A stretch of DNA of 25,746 bases from an uncultured Clostridium sp. (GTDB taxonomy: Bacteria > Bacillota > Clostridia > TANB77 > CAG-508): contig USFW01000027.1 in assembly GCA_900553985.1 (NCBI GenBank), positions 1 through 25,746 of the forward strand. Direction: 5' to 3'. A program made the translations under genes and the position numbers. Shown here one piece after another: positions 14,512 to 23,187 of the stretch (the stretch's first letter is position 1; each line of letters starts with the position of its first letter). The notes beneath the pieces were generated by a model. That model was given only the letters and a program-made list of their open reading frames with translations, had not been told where the DNA came from and made no database searches.

Positions 14512-15714
14512 ATGATTATTCGTGAAAAATATTTATCTAAAATTAGACCATTTTATGATCAAGATTTGATAAAAGTTATAATGGGTGTTAGAAGATGTGG
14601 CAAATCAGTTATATTATTACAAATAATAGACGAATTAAAGGCAAGAGGAATACTAGAATCACAAATAATATATATAAACTTTGAATATGAAGATTATGCT
14701 TTTATAAAAAATGATATGGATTTACACAATTACATTAAAGAAAAAATAATAAACAAAGACAAATACTACTTATTATTTGATGAAATTCAAAATGTTGAAC
14801 ACTGGGAAAAAGCAATAAATTCATTTAAAGCATCTAAAAATGTATCCATATTTATTACAGGTTCTAATAGTGATTTACTTTCCGGTGAACTTGCTACACA
14901 TATAGCAGGAAGATATGTAAGTTTCAAAACTTATCCTTTTACTTTTAAAGAAGTATGTGAATTAAAAAATATAACAGATAGAAAAGATATAGAAGAATTA
15001 TTTGATGACTATATAACTTGGGGAGGAATGCCACAAAGATTCATGATGACAGATCAAATTCAGACAAGAACTTATTTATCAGACATCTATAATTCTATAT
15101 TAGTAAAAGATATTATAGCCAGATTTAACATAAAAGATTTAGATTTATTTAATAGAATAGTAGAATATATAGTTACAACACCATCTCAAAATTTTTCAGC
15201 AGAAAGTTTATCAAATTATTTTGCAAACAAAGATAATAGAGAAGTTTCAAAAATAACACTATACAATTATTTAGAATATATGTCAAAAGCTATGATAATA
15301 AATAAGGCTGATAGATATGATGTTAGAGGAAAAAAAATATTAAATGGAAAATACAAATATTATTTAACAGATTTAGGCTTTGGACAAATAATGAATATTG
15401 GAAAAAGACCACAATTAGGAGCATATTTAGAAAATATTGTATATAATGAATTATTATCTAGAAGTTATGATGTCAAAGTCGGAAATTTAGAAAACGGAGA
15501 AATAGACTTTATAGCAACAAGATTTAAAGAAAAGATTTATATTCAAGTAGCATACATTTTAGCAGATGATTCTGTTATTGAAAGAGAATTTGGAGCATTT
15601 AAAAACATCGCAGATAACTATCCTAAATATGTTCTAACAATGGATAAATTTGATTTTTCACAAAATGGTATAATTCATAAAAATGTAATAGATTGGTTGT
15701 TAGAAGAAAAATAA
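14512..15714 (+). CDS. AAA_14/DUF4143 ATPase
   Basis: The protein is 400 aa. The N-terminal AAA-type ATPase has Walker A GVRRCGKS (25-32), Walker B YYLLFDEIQ (Asp90, Glu91) and sensor FITGSNS (114-120), followed by LSGELATHIAGRY, a strongly conserved family block. The C-terminal DUF4143 part (about 200-400) holds LTDLGFG and NGEIDFIATRFKEKIYIQV, which resembles a PD-(D/E)xK nuclease core with Gln in place of the usual acidic residue. Such proteins are widespread, often patchy and mobile, in anaerobic bacteria and archaea; their biological role is not established. Here it is a single-gene unit with consensus promoter, palindromic operator and its own terminator, lying between two copies of the pgm 5' end. 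That suggests acquisition or rearrangement. Confidence 0.9.
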   Translation: MIIREKYLSKIRPFYDQDLIKVIMGVRRCGKSVILLQIIDELKARGILESQIIYINFEYEDYAFIKNDMDLHNYIKEKIINKDKYYLLFDEIQNVEHWEKAINSFKASKNVSIFITGSNSDLLSGELATHIAGRYVSFKTYPFTFKEVCELKNITDRKDIEELFDDYITWGGMPQRFMMTDQIQTRTYLSDIYNSILVKDIIARFNIKDLDLFNRIVEYIVTTPSQNFSAESLSNYFANKDNREVSKITLYNYLEYMSKAMIINKADRYDVRGKKILNGKYKYYLTDLGFGQIMNIGKRPQLGAYLENIVYNELLSRSYDVKVGNLENGEIDFIATRFKEKIYIQVAYILADDSVIEREFGAFKNIADNYPKYVLTMDKFDFSQNGIIHKNVIDWLLEEK

Positions 15715-15798
15715 AAAATAGAAGATTAAGAATATACTATGAGTAATACTTCTTTAAAACTCAAAATATAGAAAAACACTATACTAAAATACAATTCT

Positions 15799-15845
15799 AA
15801 AGAAAGAGCAAACTTTGAAAATTCAAAGTCGCTCCTTCTTTTTTT
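15799..15845 (+). terminator. Intrinsic terminator after the ATPase gene
   Basis: A stem of about 20 bp (AAAGAAAGAGC side pairs with GCTCCTTCTTT side, one bulge) with loop near 15820 is followed by a run of T. The complementary strand also ends in T-rich DNA, so it may also stop transcripts from pgm. Confidence 0.8.
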
Positions 15846-15956
15846 AGCTTATCAAAATTAATGTATAAATTTTTTTAGTTTTTTATATAATAATGGTAAT
15901 ATTACATAATTATATGCTTCCAATTAATTATTATTAATTACATTCTCTATTTATAC

Positions 15957-17684
15957 TTATTTAGTCACAACTTCTACCATTGCTTCTTTTAATTCCTCTA
16001 ATTTTCTATCTGCTTCTTTTTCTGTATCTGCTTTTATTCCCATATATAATTTTATTTTTGGCTCTGTTCCTGATGGTCTTACACAACACCAACTATTATC
16101 TTCTAATTCATAATACAATACATTTGATTTTGGAAGTCCACTTTTTGTTATTTCTCCCGTTACCATATCTTTAACATAATCTTTGTATATATCTTTAAAT
16201 TTTAAAACTTTATAATTTCCTATTTTTTCTACATCTTTATTTCTTGTTGATGTCATCATATTTTCTATTTCTTTTGCACCTTGGCTTCCTTCTCTTACTA
16301 TTGCAACTTGTGTTTCTTTGTAATAACCATATTTTTCATATATATTTATCATTTGATCCCATAAAGTAAAACCTTTTTCCTTATAGTAACAAGCAGCTTC
16401 GCAAAGTGCCATTACTGCTGCAATTCCATCTTTATCTCTTGCATAGTCACCTATTAAACAACCATAACTTTCCTCGAATCCAAATACATATTTTTTACCA
16501 TTACATTCTTCTTCTTTTCTCATTATTGCACCTATATTTTTAAATCCTGTTAATACTTCATATAGATGTAATCCGTAATTATTAGCTATTGCATCTGTTA
16601 AATTAGATGATACTATTGTTTTTATCATCATACCATCTTGTGGTAACATTTCTTTTTCTTGCATTTGTGAAATTCTATATTCTGCAATTAATAATGCAGA
16701 CATGTTTCCTGTATAATTTTTACATTCTCCTGTTTTGGAATCCTTAGCAAATATTCCTAACCTATCAGCATCTGGGTCTGTTGCTAATACAACATCAGCA
16801 TCGACTTTTTTTGCTAATTCTAAAGCTAATTTAAATGCTTTTGGATCTTCTGGGTTTGGATAATCGACAGTTGGGAAGTTCCCATCTGGTTCTTTTTGTT
16901 CAGGTACAACATATAAGTTTTTAATACCAATTTCTCTCAATAGTCTCTCTGCTATTGTATTTCCTGTACCATGTAAAGGTGTATATACTACTTTTAGATT
17001 TTCTCCTTGTTTTTTTACTATTTCAGGATTTAGTATTAAACTTTTTAATTTCGCAATATATTTATCATCCATTTCTGTTCCAACAATTTTGAATAACCCT
17101 TTTTCTTCTGCTTCTTTTTTAGTTATTTCTTTTATTTCAGAATAGTCTGTTACATTTCTAACTTTTTCTATAATTTCTTTATCTCTTGGAGCTACTATTT
17201 GTGCTCCATCATCCCAATAAACCTTATATCCATTATATTTTGGTGGATTATGACTCGCTGTTATCATTATACCTGCTGTACAATTTAATTCTCTAACAGC
17301 AAAAGATAGTTCTGGTACAGGTCTTAAATTTTCAAACAAATATGTTTTTATTCCATTTGCATTTAAAATTAATGCTGTTTGTAAACTAAATTCTTTTGAC
17401 ATTTTCCTTGAATCATAACTTATAGCAACACCTTTTTCTTGTGTTCCTTGCTCTAAAATATAGTTTGCTAAACCTTGTGTTGCCTTTCCCACTGTATATT
17501 TATTCATTCTGTTAGTTCCTGCACCTATTACACCTCTTAATCCTGCTGTCCCAAATTCTAGTTCTTTATAAAATCTATCTTCAATTTCTTTCTCATCATC
17601 TTTTATTTCTAGTAATTCTTTTTTTGTTTCCTCATCAAATTCTTTTCCTTCACACCATCTCTTGTATTCCTCTAAATATTCCAT
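15957..17684 (-). CDS. Phosphoglucomutase/phosphomannomutase
   Basis: The protein is 575 aa, the size of Firmicute PgcA-type alpha-phosphohexomutases. FGTAGLRG (44-51) lies in the N-terminal domain; the catalytic phosphoserine loop is TASHNPPKYNGYK (Ser144); the magnesium loop is ATDPDADRLG; the sugar-specificity loop is FGFEESYG; and the phosphate-binding C-terminal loop is RPSGTEPKIKLY. The enzyme interconverts glucose-6-phosphate and glucose-1-phosphate, or the mannose equivalents. With the UDP-sugar pyrophosphorylase gene upstream on the same strand, it would feed nucleotide-sugar synthesis. The two genes are separated by a 53-bp inverted repeat. The first ~108 codons are duplicated at 13886-14218. 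Confidence 0.94.
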   Translation of the reverse strand: MEYLEEYKRWCEGKEFDEETKKELLEIKDDEKEIEDRFYKELEFGTAGLRGVIGAGTNRMNKYTVGKATQGLANYILEQGTQEKGVAISYDSRKMSKEFSLQTALILNANGIKTYLFENLRPVPELSFAVRELNCTAGIMITASHNPPKYNGYKVYWDDGAQIVAPRDKEIIEKVRNVTDYSEIKEITKKEAEEKGLFKIVGTEMDDKYIAKLKSLILNPEIVKKQGENLKVVYTPLHGTGNTIAERLLREIGIKNLYVVPEQKEPDGNFPTVDYPNPEDPKAFKLALELAKKVDADVVLATDPDADRLGIFAKDSKTGECKNYTGNMSALLIAEYRISQMQEKEMLPQDGMMIKTIVSSNLTDAIANNYGLHLYEVLTGFKNIGAIMRKEEECNGKKYVFGFEESYGCLIGDYARDKDGIAAVMALCEAACYYKEKGFTLWDQMINIYEKYGYYKETQVAIVREGSQGAKEIENMMTSTRNKDVEKIGNYKVLKFKDIYKDYVKDMVTGEITKSGLPKSNVLYYELEDNSWCCVRPSGTEPKIKLYMGIKADTEKEADRKLEELKEAMVEVVTK

Positions 17685-17712
17685 TTTTTCCTCCTATAAA
17701 CATGATTTTATC

Positions 17713-17871
17713 AATTTTGGGGTCAGAGAAGATGTTGGGGTTGGAGATGATTTTGGGGTCGGAGACAAAAATCATTTTAAATTTAAAAATTAAATAATTG
17801 AATAAATAAATTTAACGAAAAATGATTTTTGTCTCCGACCCCAAAATCATCTCCAACCCCAACATCTTCTC
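17713..17871. repeat. 53-bp perfect inverted repeat with GGGGT(C/T)-type units
   Basis: Arms 17726-17778 and 17819-17871 are perfectly complementary, with a 40-nt AT-only-type loop. Each arm contains repeated units of the form TTGGGGTYRGAGA (seen at 17717, 17735 and 17753 on the plus strand), so the element is much richer in G than its surroundings. No T-tract follows on either side, so it is not a normal terminator. It resembles REP/BIME or MITE-like repeats. Confidence 0.85.
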
Positions 17872-17892
17872 AAAAATCAGCAATTAATTTTT

Positions 17893-19140
17893 TTAAAGTT
17901 TATAAAAATTTTTATATAGTTCTCTAGCTGTTCTTGGACAGTCTACACCTGCTGAATCACTGTTTTTTACAGGTGCAAATTCTTCTTCTCTTTTTACTCT
18001 TAATACTGCCATTTCATCCACTTCTCCAAAGGCATCAAATAAAAATGCTTCAAATTTATATGCATTTGGTGATGTTGGTTCTACTAAATTTCCATCTGCA
18101 TCTATATATTTTGCTTTTTTATATGCTACATGATATGGTAATGGTTCTCTTCCCATTCTTTCTATTGCATCTATGCTAAACAAGTTACAAAGAATATGTG
18201 ATTCTCCATATAATAACTCTCCATTTTTATCTGTTGCTTCTGCCATTTCATCTGTTATTTCTGAATATTCTATTACATTAGGTTTTCCATTTCTTTTGCA
18301 AAATACTCCTACTTTTTCATGTGGATTAGCTTTTACTATTGATTTACATGCAACAGTTACTCCTTTATCTATTGCTACTCCCATTAATACTGGATCTACC
18401 ATTTTTACTAAACAATTATCTACTCCACCAATGAATACCCATTTAATTCCTAATTGTCTCATTTTTTCTGTCATTCCACTTTTTACAAGAGATTCATAAA
18501 TTCCACCATGTCCATCTGCTGCAAGTTTTACTAATCCATCTTCTCCTATTAATATTTTTCCTTCTGTATCAACCATTGGTAATTCACCTTGAATGAAGAA
18601 AAATACATTTTTGTCTTTTTGATGTCCAAAAAATTTATTTTTTTCAAAGAATTTTATTGTTTCTTCGTTATTTTCTCTACTTGTCATTATAAACCATGGA
18701 ATTGTAACATCATATTTTTTTTCTTCTTCTCTTATACTATCAGACAATAATTCAAATAATGATTTATGAGAATCTAATCCTATATCATATGTTCCCTTTG
18801 GTCCATCATGCCCTAATCTTGTACCTTGTCCTCCTGCCATTGTTACTACTGCTAGTTCTCCATCTTTAATTGCCTTTTTTCCAATACCTTCAAAATATTT
18901 ATAATCTTCATTTAATTTATATTTATCTAAATATTCCATAGGAGTGATTTCATCTTGGTTATTTGAAATTTCTTTTTTAGTGTTTGCATATAAACTATTT
19001 ATTAAATCAAAATCTATATTTTCTATTTCTCGTAATAATTCTTTTTGCTTATTCTCTTCTAATTTATCATAATTATTTAGTAATTGTTCTTGATTATATT
19101 TCTTTAATATGAATTTAATTTCTTCGTATCTTTTATCCAT
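17893..19140 (-). CDS. UDP-sugar pyrophosphorylase, UDPGP (UAP1/AGX-like) family
   Basis: The protein is 415 aa from the ATG at 19140, behind AAAGGAAG; an upstream in-frame ATG at 19158 overlaps that site. The nucleotide-binding loop MAGGQGTRLGHDGPKG (101-116) is the signature of eukaryotic-type UDP-GlcNAc/UDP-Glc pyrophosphorylases. FFIQGELPMVD, AADGHGGIY, GVDNCLVKMVDP and NVIEYSEI are further family blocks. It joins UTP with a sugar-1-phosphate, giving UDP-GlcNAc or UDP-glucose; which one cannot be decided here. The typical bacterial GalU and GlmU are different proteins. The gene lies upstream of the phosphoglucomutase gene, matching consecutive steps. Confidence 0.9.
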   Translation of the reverse strand: MDKRYEEIKFILKKYNQEQLLNNYDKLEENKQKELLREIENIDFDLINSLYANTKKEISNNQDEITPMEYLDKYKLNEDYKYFEGIGKKAIKDGELAVVTMAGGQGTRLGHDGPKGTYDIGLDSHKSLFELLSDSIREEEKKYDVTIPWFIMTSRENNEETIKFFEKNKFFGHQKDKNVFFFIQGELPMVDTEGKILIGEDGLVKLAADGHGGIYESLVKSGMTEKMRQLGIKWVFIGGVDNCLVKMVDPVLMGVAIDKGVTVACKSIVKANPHEKVGVFCKRNGKPNVIEYSEITDEMAEATDKNGELLYGESHILCNLFSIDAIERMGREPLPYHVAYKKAKYIDADGNLVEPTSPNAYKFEAFLFDAFGEVDEMAVLRVKREEEFAPVKNSDSAGVDCPRTARELYKNFYKL

Positions 19141-19269
19141 AATTTTTCTTCCTTTCATTAATTATATATTACTAATTCTTTATTTTATTTAATATATCAT
19201 TTATATTTTTATCTAATTCTTTATTTATATACTAAATTTTTTGATTATTCAATAGTTATATCACTTTTT

Positions 19270-19749
19270 TTACAATTGTTCAATATCTTTTTCTCCAGAT
19301 GTACTTAATATTGTCCCATAATTTTCTAATATTCTGTTCATTTCTCCACCTATTTCCTGTATGTCATAACAATTAATGACTTTTGAGTTCATATTACTTT
19401 CTAGCCACTTTTCTATGTTTTTATTAACATTATTTATATAATTTTCTTTTCCTTTTACAAATATTATTGTTTCTTCTTGATTTTTTACATTTTCACTTAT
19501 CATTCTAAATTTTTCTAAATCATTATTATTCCAATTCAAATTTAATATTTTATTCTTTTTATCGGTTTTTAAATTAGTTCTTTCCATTAAAACATTTATT
19601 GTGTCATTTAAATTATTTTCTGAAAGTATCACAACTTTTTTACTTTCATCAAGTTTCTTACTTATATAAGGTAAAGTCATCATTTCAAAATGATAATCAC
19701 TTGCATAAAATGCACATACTTTGTCTTTTGAATTTTTATTTTCTAACAT
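19270..19749 (-). CDS. Conserved-looking protein of unknown function
   Basis: The protein is 159 aa from the ATG at 19749 (AAAGGA 9 nt upstream). It has no signal peptide or membrane helix. Alternating beta and alpha segments (KVCAFYASDYHFEMMTLPYI, KKVVILSENNL, ETIIFVKGKENYI, SKVINCYDI) suggest a Rossmann-like cytosolic fold, but I see no nucleotide-binding loop or catalytic motif. It has its own consensus-like promoter with a palindrome over the -10 region and lies 129 bp before the UDP-sugar pyrophosphorylase gene. Codon use resembles neighbouring genes, supporting a real gene. Function unknown. Confidence 0.75.
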   Translation of the reverse strand: MLENKNSKDKVCAFYASDYHFEMMTLPYISKKLDESKKVVILSENNLNDTINVLMERTNLKTDKKNKILNLNWNNNDLEKFRMISENVKNQEETIIFVKGKENYINNVNKNIEKWLESNMNSKVINCYDIQEIGGEMNRILENYGTILSTSGEKDIEQL

Positions 19750-19812
19750 TAAAAACATTCCTTTCAAATTCATAATTAGATACGGAAAGCATTATTTTCT
19801 TCTGTTTTCTTC

Positions 19813-19847
19813 TGGTAAATTTTACCATTATATTTCAAATATGTCAA
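19813..19847 (-). promoter_or_regulatory. Promoter and overlapping palindrome for the unknown gene at 19270-19749
   Basis: On the minus strand TTGACA (19842-19847), 17 bp, TAAAAT (19819-19824). TGGTAAA and TTTACCA (19813-19827) form a palindrome with one central base, covering the -10 box, as expected for an operator. Confidence 0.65.
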
Positions 19848-20137
19848 TAATATTTCAATTATATTTCATCGTTCAAATTCGACAGTAGAGCCTATTTTCA
19901 GGCATTTTATTTGTCTTATTTTTGCTTTTTTAGTCCCTTTTTGAAAAATTCCCAACAATGTATAAATTTTCTTTTTTTGTTAATACTTAAAATATCAGAA
20001 TATTTTTGGAACAAAAAAGGTATCATTAATTTCCTAATTTCAAAAAACTGTTCCTACCCTATACTATATTTGTTCCTTTGTAAAAAACTTTATATAAAAT
20101 ATATTTTGTTATATTAAAAATTCATTGGAGGTAACTT
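19848..20137. other. Intergenic region upstream of spoIIR
   Basis: Together with the promoter of the divergent gene this is a gap of nearly 390 bp. A short plus-strand frame at 19911-20117 has no ribosome binding site and looks random. spoIIR is usually sigma-F-dependent, but I could not identify a convincing sigma-F promoter. Confidence 0.55.
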
Positions 20138-20803
20138 ATGAAAAAATTATCTAATTTGTTAAAAAACTCAAAATTTAAAATGATTATTACTTTAAGTTTC
20201 TTACTATTTATATATACCAGCATTTGTGCATTTTCATATGCTAAATATATATCTACTGACATCTCTAATAGTGTATTTAGATTACATGTTCTTGCTAATA
20301 GTGATTCTAAAGAAGATCAAGATTTAAAATATAAAGTTAGGGATAGCTTATTAAATTATATGAATTCCATCTGCAATAACTGCTCTAATAAAGAAGAAGC
20401 AATTTCATTAGTAGAAAAAAATAAAGATATGTTTAAGCAAGTTGCTTTAGATACAATCCATAATGAAGGTTATAATTACGATGTTAATATAAATATAGGA
20501 AACTTTGACTTTCCTACAAAAACATATGGTGATATATCTCTTCCTGCTGGTTCTTATGATGCATTAAGAGTTGAAATTGGAGAAGCCAAAGGACAAAATT
20601 GGTGGTGTGTCATGTTTCCACCATTATGTTTCGTAGATGTATCCTCAGGAATTGTACCTGATGAATCCAAGGAAATTCTTGATGAAAACTTAACAGATGA
20701 AGAATTTTCAATCGTTTCAGACACATCTAATAAAAATATTCAATTTAAATTCAAATTATTGGAATTTTTCAATAATACTGGTCTAATTACTGCAAAAAAA
20801 TAG
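20138..20803 (+). CDS. spoIIR: Stage II sporulation protein R
   Basis: The protein is 221 aa. A membrane/signal segment (about 13-33, IITLSFLLFIYTSICAF) is followed by the SpoIIR block FRLHVLANSDSKEDQDLKYK and VRDSLLNY, then SYDALRVEIGEAKGQNWWCV and MFPPLCFVD, which are diagnostic. SpoIIR is made in the forespore, exported to the intermembrane space, and triggers SpoIIGA to process pro-sigma-E in the mother cell. The ATG follows GGAGGT at good spacing. It lies 104 bp before murA, which has its own extended -10 promoter. Confidence 0.95.
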   Translation: MKKLSNLLKNSKFKMIITLSFLLFIYTSICAFSYAKYISTDISNSVFRLHVLANSDSKEDQDLKYKVRDSLLNYMNSICNNCSNKEEAISLVEKNKDMFKQVALDTIHNEGYNYDVNINIGNFDFPTKTYGDISLPAGSYDALRVEIGEAKGQNWWCVMFPPLCFVDVSSGIVPDESKEILDENLTDEEFSIVSDTSNKNIQFKFKLLEFFNNTGLITAKK

Positions 20804-20848
20804 TTGCAATACTTTTAACTTTGTGTTATATTTTAGTATGTGTTAGAG

Positions 20849-20857
20849 TGTTATAAT
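20849..20857 (+). promoter_or_regulatory. Extended -10 promoter of murA
   Basis: TGTTATAAT at 20849-20857 fits the TGnTATAAT extended -10 pattern, 51 bp before the start codon. No good -35 is seen, as is usual for this class. Confidence 0.55.
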
Positions 20858-20907
20858 ATACTTTAATCTTAAACTTAGCAAATAAACATATTTTGGAGGT
20901 AATATTA

Positions 20908-22167
20908 TTGGAAAAATTAGTAGTTAAAGGACCAACACCTCTTAAAGGAGAAGTAACAATCAGTGGAGCAAAAAATGCAGCAGTTGCAATATTACCAGCT
21001 ACTCTTTTAATTGACGGTGTTTGCACAATAGAAAATTTACCTAATATAAGTGATATAAAAATTTCTTGTGAAATATTAGAAAAATTAGGTGCTAAAATTA
21101 CTTGGAATACACCAAACAGTATCACAATTGATACATCAAACATAACAACAACAAAAGCACCCCTTGATTTAACTAGCAAATTTAGAGCATCTTACTATAT
21201 TATCGGTGCAATGCTTAGTAGAAAAGGTGAAATAGAAGTTGGAATGCCTGGTGGTTGTAAATTAGGTGCAAGACCTATTGATCAACATATAAAAGGTTTC
21301 GAGTTATTGGGTGCAGATGTTAATGTAGAAAAAGGAAAAATTTATGCAAAAGCAAAAAAATTAAAAGGTTGCCCTATATATATGGATGTTGTTTCAGTTG
21401 GAGCTACAATCAATGTTATGCTTTCTGCTGTTCTTGCAAAAGGAACTACAATTATAGATAATGCTGCAAAAGAACCTCATATAGTAGATGTTGCAAACTT
21501 TTTAAATACAATGGGAGCTGATATAAGAGGAGCAGGAACAGATGTAATAAAAGTAAATGGTGTAGAAAAATTACATGGAAATGCTACATATTCTGTCGTT
21601 CCTGACCAAATAGAAGCTGGGACATTTATGCTTGCAGCTGTTGCAACAAAAGGTGATTTACTTATAAAAAATTGTATCACAAAGCACTTAGAATCAATAA
21701 CAGCAAAAATAATAGAAATTGGTGGAAATGTAGAAGATAATGGTGACAGCATAAGAGTTTGGTGCAATAAAAGACCTGGAAAAGCAAACATAAAAACTCT
21801 TCCTTACCCTGGATTTCCAACAGACTTACAACCTCAAATGGGTGTAGTTCTTTCACTTGCTAATGGTACAAGCATCATAACAGAAAGCATTTGGGATTCA
21901 AGATTCCAATATACTGATGAATTAAATAAAATGGGTGCAAAAATAACAGCACAAGGAAAAACAGCATTTTTTGAAGGTGTAAAAAAATTAGAAGGTGCAC
22001 CAGTTTATTCTACTGACCTAAGAGCAGGAGCTGCATTAGTAGTAGCTGGAACTGCTGCTGAAGGTGTAACAGAAATATATAACTTAGAACATATTGACAG
22101 AGGATATGAAAATATAGAAGAAAAATTTAGAAAAATAGGTGCAAATATCCAAAGAGTTAATGAGTAA
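20908..22167 (+). CDS. murA: UDP-N-acetylglucosamine 1-carboxyvinyltransferase
   Basis: The protein is 419 aa when started at the TTG at 20908, 7 nt behind GGAGGT, giving MEKLVVKGPTPLKG; the earlier TTG at 20893 overlaps the ribosome binding site. Lys22-Asn23 in SGAKNAAVA, and Cys117 in the PGGCKLGARPID loop, are the catalytic residues. MurA transfers enolpyruvate from PEP to UDP-GlcNAc, the first committed step of peptidoglycan synthesis. The retained Cys predicts sensitivity to cysteine-targeting inhibition, by family knowledge. It is followed 20 bp later by walJ/yycJ, probably in one transcript. The coding sequence uses more A than T on the sense strand than its neighbours and is richer in Ala/Gly codons. 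Confidence 0.96.
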   Translation: MEKLVVKGPTPLKGEVTISGAKNAAVAILPATLLIDGVCTIENLPNISDIKISCEILEKLGAKITWNTPNSITIDTSNITTTKAPLDLTSKFRASYYIIGAMLSRKGEIEVGMPGGCKLGARPIDQHIKGFELLGADVNVEKGKIYAKAKKLKGCPIYMDVVSVGATINVMLSAVLAKGTTIIDNAAKEPHIVDVANFLNTMGADIRGAGTDVIKVNGVEKLHGNATYSVVPDQIEAGTFMLAAVATKGDLLIKNCITKHLESITAKIIEIGGNVEDNGDSIRVWCNKRPGKANIKTLPYPGFPTDLQPQMGVVLSLANGTSIITESIWDSRFQYTDELNKMGAKITAQGKTAFFEGVKKLEGAPVYSTDLRAGAALVVAGTAAEGVTEIYNLEHIDRGYENIEEKFRKIGANIQRVNE

Positions 22168-22187
22168 CAAAGGAAAGAAGAAACATT

Positions 22188-22976
22188 ATGCTTAATTTTT
22201 GTAGTTTATATAGTGGTAGTAGTGGAAATAGTTTATTTATAAAAACAGAAAATACAAAAATACTCGTAGATGCTGGGGTTAGTAGTAAAAAAATAGAAAA
22301 AGCTTTAAGTGAATTAGATATTGAACCAAAATCAATTGATGGAATTTTAGTAACACATGAACATTCAGACCATGTTCAAGGTTTAGGAACATTTTCAAAA
22401 AAATTTGATTTACCTGTTTTTGTAAATCAAGAAACTCTAGATGCTATGCCAAAACAAAGAGATAAAATTTCTGAAAAAAACTTAAAAACCTTTAAAGTTT
22501 CTGAGAAATTTTCAATTGGCGATTTAGATATAAATCCATTTTCAATTCCTCATGATGCAGCTAACCCTTGTGGATTTACTATTTTAAATGAAAATAAAAA
22601 AATAAGTATTGCAACAGACATTGGACATATGACAAATGACATTTTAAGAAACTTAGAAGAAAGTCAATTTGTACTTTTAGAATCAAATTATGACCCTGAA
22701 GTTTTAAAATGTTCATCATATCCATTTATGTTAAAATCACGAATTGCAGGTCCTACTGGTCACTTACCAAATGAAATGGCTGGAAAAACTATTGCTTATC
22801 TATTAAAGTCTGGCTTAAAACAAGCAATGCTAGGTCATTTGAGTAAAGAAAGTAATTTTCCTGAACTTGCATATAAAACGGTTGTTGATGAATTAATTGC
22901 AAGTAATTATAATGAAAATTCATTGAATTTATCTGTTGCCAATAGAGATTGTCATAGTAAATTAATTACTGTTTAG
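22188..22976 (+). CDS. walJ: MBL-fold hydrolase, WalJ/YycJ family
   Basis: The protein is 262 aa. The N-terminus FCSLYSGSSGNSLFI is typical of YycJ. The metallo-beta-lactamase metal site is THEHSDH (56-62), with later PHDAANPCGF, ATDIGHMT, ESNYDPE and GHLSKES blocks supplying remaining ligands. In Bacillus and streptococci WalJ is a 5'-3' nuclease-type protein that accompanies the WalKR cell-wall signalling operon and affects mutation and division. No walKR genes are nearby. The location between murA and rlmH recalls the yycJ-htrC-rlmH order of Bacillus. The ribosome binding site is AAAGGAAAGAAG before ATG. Confidence 0.92.
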   Translation: MLNFCSLYSGSSGNSLFIKTENTKILVDAGVSSKKIEKALSELDIEPKSIDGILVTHEHSDHVQGLGTFSKKFDLPVFVNQETLDAMPKQRDKISEKNLKTFKVSEKFSIGDLDINPFSIPHDAANPCGFTILNENKKISIATDIGHMTNDILRNLEESQFVLLESNYDPEVLKCSSYPFMLKSRIAGPTGHLPNEMAGKTIAYLLKSGLKQAMLGHLSKESNFPELAYKTVVDELIASNYNENSLNLSVANRDCHSKLITV

Positions 22977-22982
22977 ATATAG

Positions 22983-23015
22983 AGGAAATGTGAGTTTTCA
23001 TGTTTCCTTATTTTT
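22983..23015 (+). terminator. Intrinsic terminator after walJ
   Basis: Eleven pairs (22983-22993 with 22998-23008, two wobbles) with a 4-nt loop are followed by TATTTTTATTT. Confidence 0.75.
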
Positions 23016-23187
23016 ATTTAATTATAATTTAATCTCAAATACTTTAATTTATTTATATTTATTTTATTTTTATTATACTAAATTTTTAGAAAATAAACTT
23101 AATTAAAGTAAATTATATTATAACTTAAATATTATTATGTTTTATTTATTAATTTAATATTAACAAATGTAAATAAGGAGAAAAAAG

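Noticed and set aside
14219..17356. Template repeat or reverse transcriptase for the DGR elsewhere in the window
   Set aside because: I looked for a second copy of the GC-rich tail and for RT motifs on both strands across the window and saw neither. The only other GC-rich spots are the tRNA, the SRP RNA and the 53-bp inverted repeat.
17726..17871. 53-bp inverted repeat as an ordinary terminator
   Set aside because: Stem length far exceeds terminator size and no T-run follows on either strand.
19911..20117. 68-codon plus-strand frame upstream of spoIIR
   Set aside because: No ribosome binding site, Phe/Leu/Lys-rich low-information content, and AT-rich surroundings make it look like chance.
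20893..20907. Earlier TTG start for murA
   Set aside because: That TTG overlaps the GGAGG ribosome binding site; the TTG at 20908 has proper spacing and gives the family-typical N-terminus.
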